Source: Brucella pseudogrignonensis
GTDB lineage: Bacteria; Pseudomonadota; Alphaproteobacteria; Rhizobiales; Rhizobiaceae
Assembly: GCF_002252525.1 (NCBI RefSeq)
Contig: NZ_NNRM01000022.1
Span: 124,001 to 188,000 of the forward strand
DNA: 64,000 bases
Direction: 5' to 3'
Made by a program: the position numbers and the translations under genes
Notes under the pieces: generated by a model
The model's input: only the letters and a program-made list of their open reading frames with translations
What the model was told of the DNA's origin: nothing
The model's database searches: none
Shown: one piece after another, positions 61,198-64,000 of the stretch
Layout of the letters: each line of letters starts with the position of its first letter
Numbering within the stretch: position 1 is the stretch's first letter

Positions 61198-61584
61198 TCA
61201 ACGGTTACGATTATCGACTGAAAATGCGCCAGCGCCAGTTGCGACGAGCGTCAGGAATACGAAGCAGAACAGAATTGCCGCATCGCCACCATTTGCAACT
61301 GGGAAGAAGCTTTTCGGAAAATGCGCCATGAAATAGGCAAAAGCCATATGACCCGATAGGATGAAGGCGACAGGACGGGTGAACCAGCCCAGCAAGATCA
61401 ACGCGCCGCCAACAACCTCCAGCAAGGCTGATGCGATTTGCAATGCAGACAGGCTATCAGGGCCGGCAATAGGAAAACTGAATGCTTTCTGCGTGCCATG
61501 CTCGATATAAAGCAATGCCGTCACAATACGAAGGATGCCAATGGCATGAGGTTGATATTTGTTGAGCGAGCTGGTTTCTGCCAT
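61198..61584 (-). CDS. DoxX family membrane protein
   Basis: A 128-residue protein with four transmembrane helices and the DoxX family pattern (ILRIVTALLYIEHGTQKAF, VVGGALILLGWFTRPVAF, GHMAFAYFMAHFPKSFFP). Members contribute to thiosulfate or sulfur oxidation systems or associate with respiratory complexes; the role here is unknown. The start is ATG 61584 (GGAG, six bases before); the open frame extends 4 codons further. Confidence 0.85.
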   Translation of the reverse strand: MAETSSLNKYQPHAIGILRIVTALLYIEHGTQKAFSFPIAGPDSLSALQIASALLEVVGGALILLGWFTRPVAFILSGHMAFAYFMAHFPKSFFPVANGGDAAILFCFVFLTLVATGAGAFSVDNRNR

Positions 61585-61680
61585 TAGTTTCTCCAAACAT
61601 GAGTTTAAAATTCAACAAACCCATGAAGCCGGAAACAGGAAGAAATGCAAGCAATTGATAATTAGAAATTGCGGGTGATG

Positions 61681-61980
61681 TCAGCGACAACGAGATTGTC
61701 CCAACTTCACATCAAACTGGCGCGGACCGACTATCCCATTTTTCATAGACTTTGAAACGATCGTCGCTCTTACGGAACAAGGGCCAGCGATTACCTGATA
61801 CTGATCTTCTTTTTGATAGATGACCTTGCTGATCGGGTAATTCGGAATGGCTTGCGCAACCGCTTCAATAACAGCGTTCAGTTCCTTTGCGCGCTGATAA
61901 TTTGGTGCAAGCGCCGCATAGGATACATGGGTCGCAGCCAATAGAGAAACTGCGCCGAGCATGAGTGTTAACCGTGCCAT
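61681..61980 (-). CDS. Hypothetical secreted protein, 99 aa
   Basis: ATG 61980 (MARLTLML) with GGAGATTGCA just before; signal peptide ends near VSYAA (27). The mature domain has two cysteines (GPCSVRA and the C-terminal SRCR) and a YPISKVIYQKEDQYQVIAG core, reminiscent of small PepSY-like folds. Not recognised by name. Next to it lies tRNA-Gly on the same strand. Confidence 0.7.
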   Translation of the reverse strand: MARLTLMLGAVSLLAATHVSYAALAPNYQRAKELNAVIEAVAQAIPNYPISKVIYQKEDQYQVIAGPCSVRATIVSKSMKNGIVGPRQFDVKLGQSRCR

Positions 61981-62013
61981 TGCAATCTCCATCCAATAGC
62001 AAGTGAGTTACAT

Positions 62014-62087
62014 TGGAGCGGGTAGCGGGAATCGAACCCGCGCATTCAGCTTGGGAAGCTGACAAGCTACCATTACATCATACCCGC
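62014..62087 (-). tRNA. tRNA-Gly (anticodon CCC)
   Basis: 74 nt on the minus strand with encoded CCA. Acceptor GCGGGTA pairs with TACCCGC, discriminator T. Anticodon arm TCAGC-TTCCCAA-GCTGA gives CCC. T-arm GGGTTCGATTCCC. Confidence 0.94.
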
Positions 62088-62283
62088 CGCCGTGGTGATA
62101 AGGTAACATCAAGTCAGAGCGTTTTCATAATTGAAATTGATGGTATTCGCGACACTCAGTTTGATCCTGGTGCATTCATTAAAAGCCGTAAAAAGAATTC
62201 ATCTCGTTTCCCCATTGATATCCGAGAATCCATCGCCATTTCCGGTGTTCGATAATTCAACTTGAATATTCAATGGGTAGTTT

Positions 62284-63171
62284 ATGGCCATAGCTTCCAA
62301 ACGCCGAGCATTGCTGATCGTCAATCCGAAAGCCCGAAATGGTAAAGGGTTCAGCGCTGACATGCGCACGATACTTGAGCGGGGCGGAATATCGCTGGTA
62401 GAGAAGACTGCAAAAAGCGACGAAACAATTTCAGATGTCATTCTTGGCAATCGCGATGTTGATTTGGTGATTGTCGGCGGAGGCGACGGTACACTCAATG
62501 CAGCCGCAAAAGGACTTATGGAAACGAAACTGCCACTGGCTATTCTGCCCTTAGGTACTGCGAATGACTTTGCTCGTACGATTGGCATCCCCGCAGACCC
62601 AACGGAAGCCACGCGCCAATTACTGAATTATCAGCAACTCCCCATCGATCTGGGTGAGGTCAACGGTCATCTCTACTTCAACGTCGCAAGCATCGGTTTT
62701 AGTGCTGAATTGGCGCAAAAACTCAGTGCCGATGCCAAGAAGAAATGGGGCAAGCTTGGCTATGCCATCGCCGCTAGCCGTATTCTGATGAGATCCGAGC
62801 TTTTCACGGCCTATCTTGAACATGACGGCATAACCGAAAAGATAAAGACGCTTCAGGTGTCGGTTGGAAATGGCAAGTTTTATGGTGGTGGCATGGCTGT
62901 CGAAAAAGATGCAGCCATTGACGATGGAAAGCTCGATTTTTATAGCCTTGAAGTCGATCATTGGTGGAAGCTGTTGCGGCTCCTGCCAAGTCTTCGACAG
63001 GGTACCCAGTCCAAATGGGATGATGTGCGCGCATTTCCTACGACGGAAGTTATCATACGCACCAAAAAACCACGCCCGGTGAATACCGATGGCGAGCTCT
63101 CGACCTGGACGCCGGCTCATTTCCGCCTGCACCGCAAAGCAATCGAAGCATACCGGCCAGCATCATTCTAA
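62284..63171 (+). CDS. Diacylglycerol/lipid kinase family protein (YegS-like)
   Basis: ATP-dependent lipid kinase of the DAGK_cat family, 295 residues. The nucleotide site is VIVGGGDGTLNAAAKG (GGGDGT), preceded by LLIVNPKARNGKG; further family marks are LPLGTANDFART, FNVASIGFSAEL and the C-terminal NTDGELSTWTPAHF. It probably phosphorylates diacylglycerol, ceramide or a related membrane lipid. It stands alone; a convergent small-protein unit follows. Confidence 0.9.
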   Translation: MAIASKRRALLIVNPKARNGKGFSADMRTILERGGISLVEKTAKSDETISDVILGNRDVDLVIVGGGDGTLNAAAKGLMETKLPLAILPLGTANDFARTIGIPADPTEATRQLLNYQQLPIDLGEVNGHLYFNVASIGFSAELAQKLSADAKKKWGKLGYAIAASRILMRSELFTAYLEHDGITEKIKTLQVSVGNGKFYGGGMAVEKDAAIDDGKLDFYSLEVDHWWKLLRLLPSLRQGTQSKWDDVRAFPTTEVIIRTKKPRPVNTDGELSTWTPAHFRLHRKAIEAYRPASF

Positions 63172-63177
63172 GATAAG

Positions 63178-63211
63178 ATAAAAAATGGCCCGCTCTCATA
63201 GAACGGGCCCA
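63178..63211 (-). terminator. Minus-strand terminator downstream of the 25-residue gene
   Basis: GGGCCCG / CGGGCC stem followed on the minus strand by ATTTTTTATC. Two further hairpins (ACGGCTC/GAGCCGT; TCCGGGA/TCCCGGA) lie between it and the small gene. Confidence 0.6.
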
Positions 63212-63289
63212 ATTCATGACGTTAGGTGACTGGCTCGGAGGTCATAAGAGCCGTATAAGTAACGGCTCAACTCCGGGATTGTTCCCGGA

Positions 63290-63367
63290 CTAGAAGAAAA
63301 AGTACCAGATAAACAGCACTACAATAAAAGGCACGCCAAGAAGCCAAAGGATAAGTGCACGGAACAT
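63290..63367 (-). CDS. 25-residue hydrophobic membrane protein
   Basis: ATG 63367 to TAG 63290. The product is MFRALILWLLGVPFIVVLFI followed by WYFFF: one transmembrane helix with an Arg near the N-terminus and an aromatic C-terminal end. AGGAG stands 7 bases before the ATG, and a leftward terminator about 80 bases downstream supports a dedicated transcript. Too short for standard gene finders; similar one-helix proteins of 25-30 residues are common in Rhizobiales, but I cannot name a family. Confidence 0.65.
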   Translation of the reverse strand: MFRALILWLLGVPFIVVLFIWYFFF

Positions 63368-63573
63368 TTTGTTTCTCCTTCATGTTGAAAAATCAACGCG
63401 CTAGAAGCACCAAAGTTCCCTGTTCGTTGAGACAGATATTTAACCATCCACAACGACTCAATTGTGGGATTTGCAAAAGCTTTAATGATCCGTCAATAAT
63501 TCGGTGACATCACTAATTCCTAATAGATATTTTCGATCGACTGGTCGTGTGTAGAGTTGCGGGCGTGTGGCGT

Positions 63574-64000
63574 ATGAGTTCGAACCGGTGGCAAAACCGT
63601 GCTGGAAACGTAGAGCTATCGATTAAGCGTGAAAAACGCGGATCGACTGCAATGTTGACATTCATGGCATTAGCCGTGGCTCTCGTGGGTTGTGCGAGCG
63701 CTCCTCAACCGAAGTCATCGAAGAAAAAGCACCCCAAAGAATATTTTGCCGAATCCAAGTACGGCGTCAAAGCCAGCCCCCGAGTTACCAATGTTCAAGG
63801 GAAGCCTCTGCCTCGCGGCGGTGGGCGCAACCAGATCGGTCAACCCTATCAGGTTAAAGGCCGTTGGTATTATCCAAAAGAAAACAAGAACTACGCCTCG
63901 ACAGGCCGCGCCTCTTGGTATGGCAGCGCTTTTCATGGCCGTCTGACCGCCAATGGCGAAATCTACGACATGACGCATCTGACGGCAGCGCATCCAACAA
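63574..64000 (+). CDS. rlpA: RlpA-family lipoprotein, 3' end missing
   Basis: The frame has no stop before the window end. It encodes a lipoprotein with lipobox LVGC (Cys codon 63691-63693), a linker, and the start of the double-psi beta-barrel RlpA domain (ASTGRASWYGSAFHGRLTAN, then GEIYDMTHLTAAHPT), a septal murein-hydrolase/binding family. Starts at ATG 63574, 63652 or 63664 are possible; the first gives a rather long n-region before the lipobox. Upstream in-frame stop is at 63514. Confidence 0.85.
   Translation, partial: MSSNRWQNRAGNVELSIKREKRGSTAMLTFMALAVALVGCASAPQPKSSKKKHPKEYFAESKYGVKASPRVTNVQGKPLPRGGGRNQIGQPYQVKGRWYYPKENKNYASTGRASWYGSAFHGRLTANGEIYDMTHLTAAHPT

Overview
The window looks like chromosomal backbone of an alphaproteobacterium of the Brucellaceae (Brucella/Ochrobactrum group). 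This is inferred, not searched. The reasons are an RNase E with a large acidic/basic insertion in its S1 domain, a two-cysteine-desulfurase SUF cluster of the rhizobial type, a PopZ-family protein, a BepC/TolC-type outer-membrane channel directly after an isoaspartyl methyltransferase-like gene, and dispersed palindromic repeats of the kind known from Brucella. No integrase, transposase, phage gene or CRISPR array was seen.

Layout. 1-15 kb: a truncated aminotransferase, rne, and a cell-wall/translation block (amiC-type amidase, mrcA, and prfB with its programmed +1 frameshift), then bcp and a very large AsmA-like envelope protein. 15-18.4 kb: tyrS, anmK and an alpha/beta hydrolase. 18.6-25.3 kb: the SUF iron-sulfur cluster (cysteine desulfurase-sufB-sufC-sufD-sufS-sufT) with a good Irr-box candidate before sufB; the A-type carrier sufA lies about 4.3 kb further on and faces the other way. 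25.4-34.6 kb: a glycosyltransferase, tRNA-Thr, nadK, a DEAD-box helicase, a TfoX-N protein, sufA, small proteins, a Pcm-like protein, bepC and popZ. 34.7-39 kb: valS and a FadL-type porin. 39-46.9 kb, mostly on the minus strand: a 3-hydroxyisobutyrate-dehydrogenase-like enzyme, a GST, a polar amino-acid ABC importer without its ATPase, and molybdenum-cofactor genes (mobB, mobA, moaA) with a DMT exporter. 47-57 kb: DUF971, fumarase, an L,D-transpeptidase, a secreted duplicated Cys-rich protein, a lipoate ligase with its accessory domain at the N-terminus, an ABC-F ATPase, an SDR and an orphan Tat-type MetQ. 57-64 kb: tRNA-Arg, tRNA-Asp and tRNA-Gly, many small secreted or membrane proteins, an SPFH protein, a lipid kinase and a truncated rlpA.

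How the parts relate. The amidase, PBP1A, anmK, L,D-transpeptidase and RlpA all act on peptidoglycan synthesis, remodelling or recycling. The SUF genes supply Fe-S clusters used by MoaA and class I fumarase in the same window. BepC, AsmA-like, FadL-like, PopZ and SPFH proteins concern the envelope or cell pole. The least explained material is non-coding: a compound palindromic repeat in several states of decay, a 25-bp-stem MITE-like hairpin, unusual hairpins in leaders and between operon genes, and two possible very small membrane-protein genes of 25 and 28 codons.
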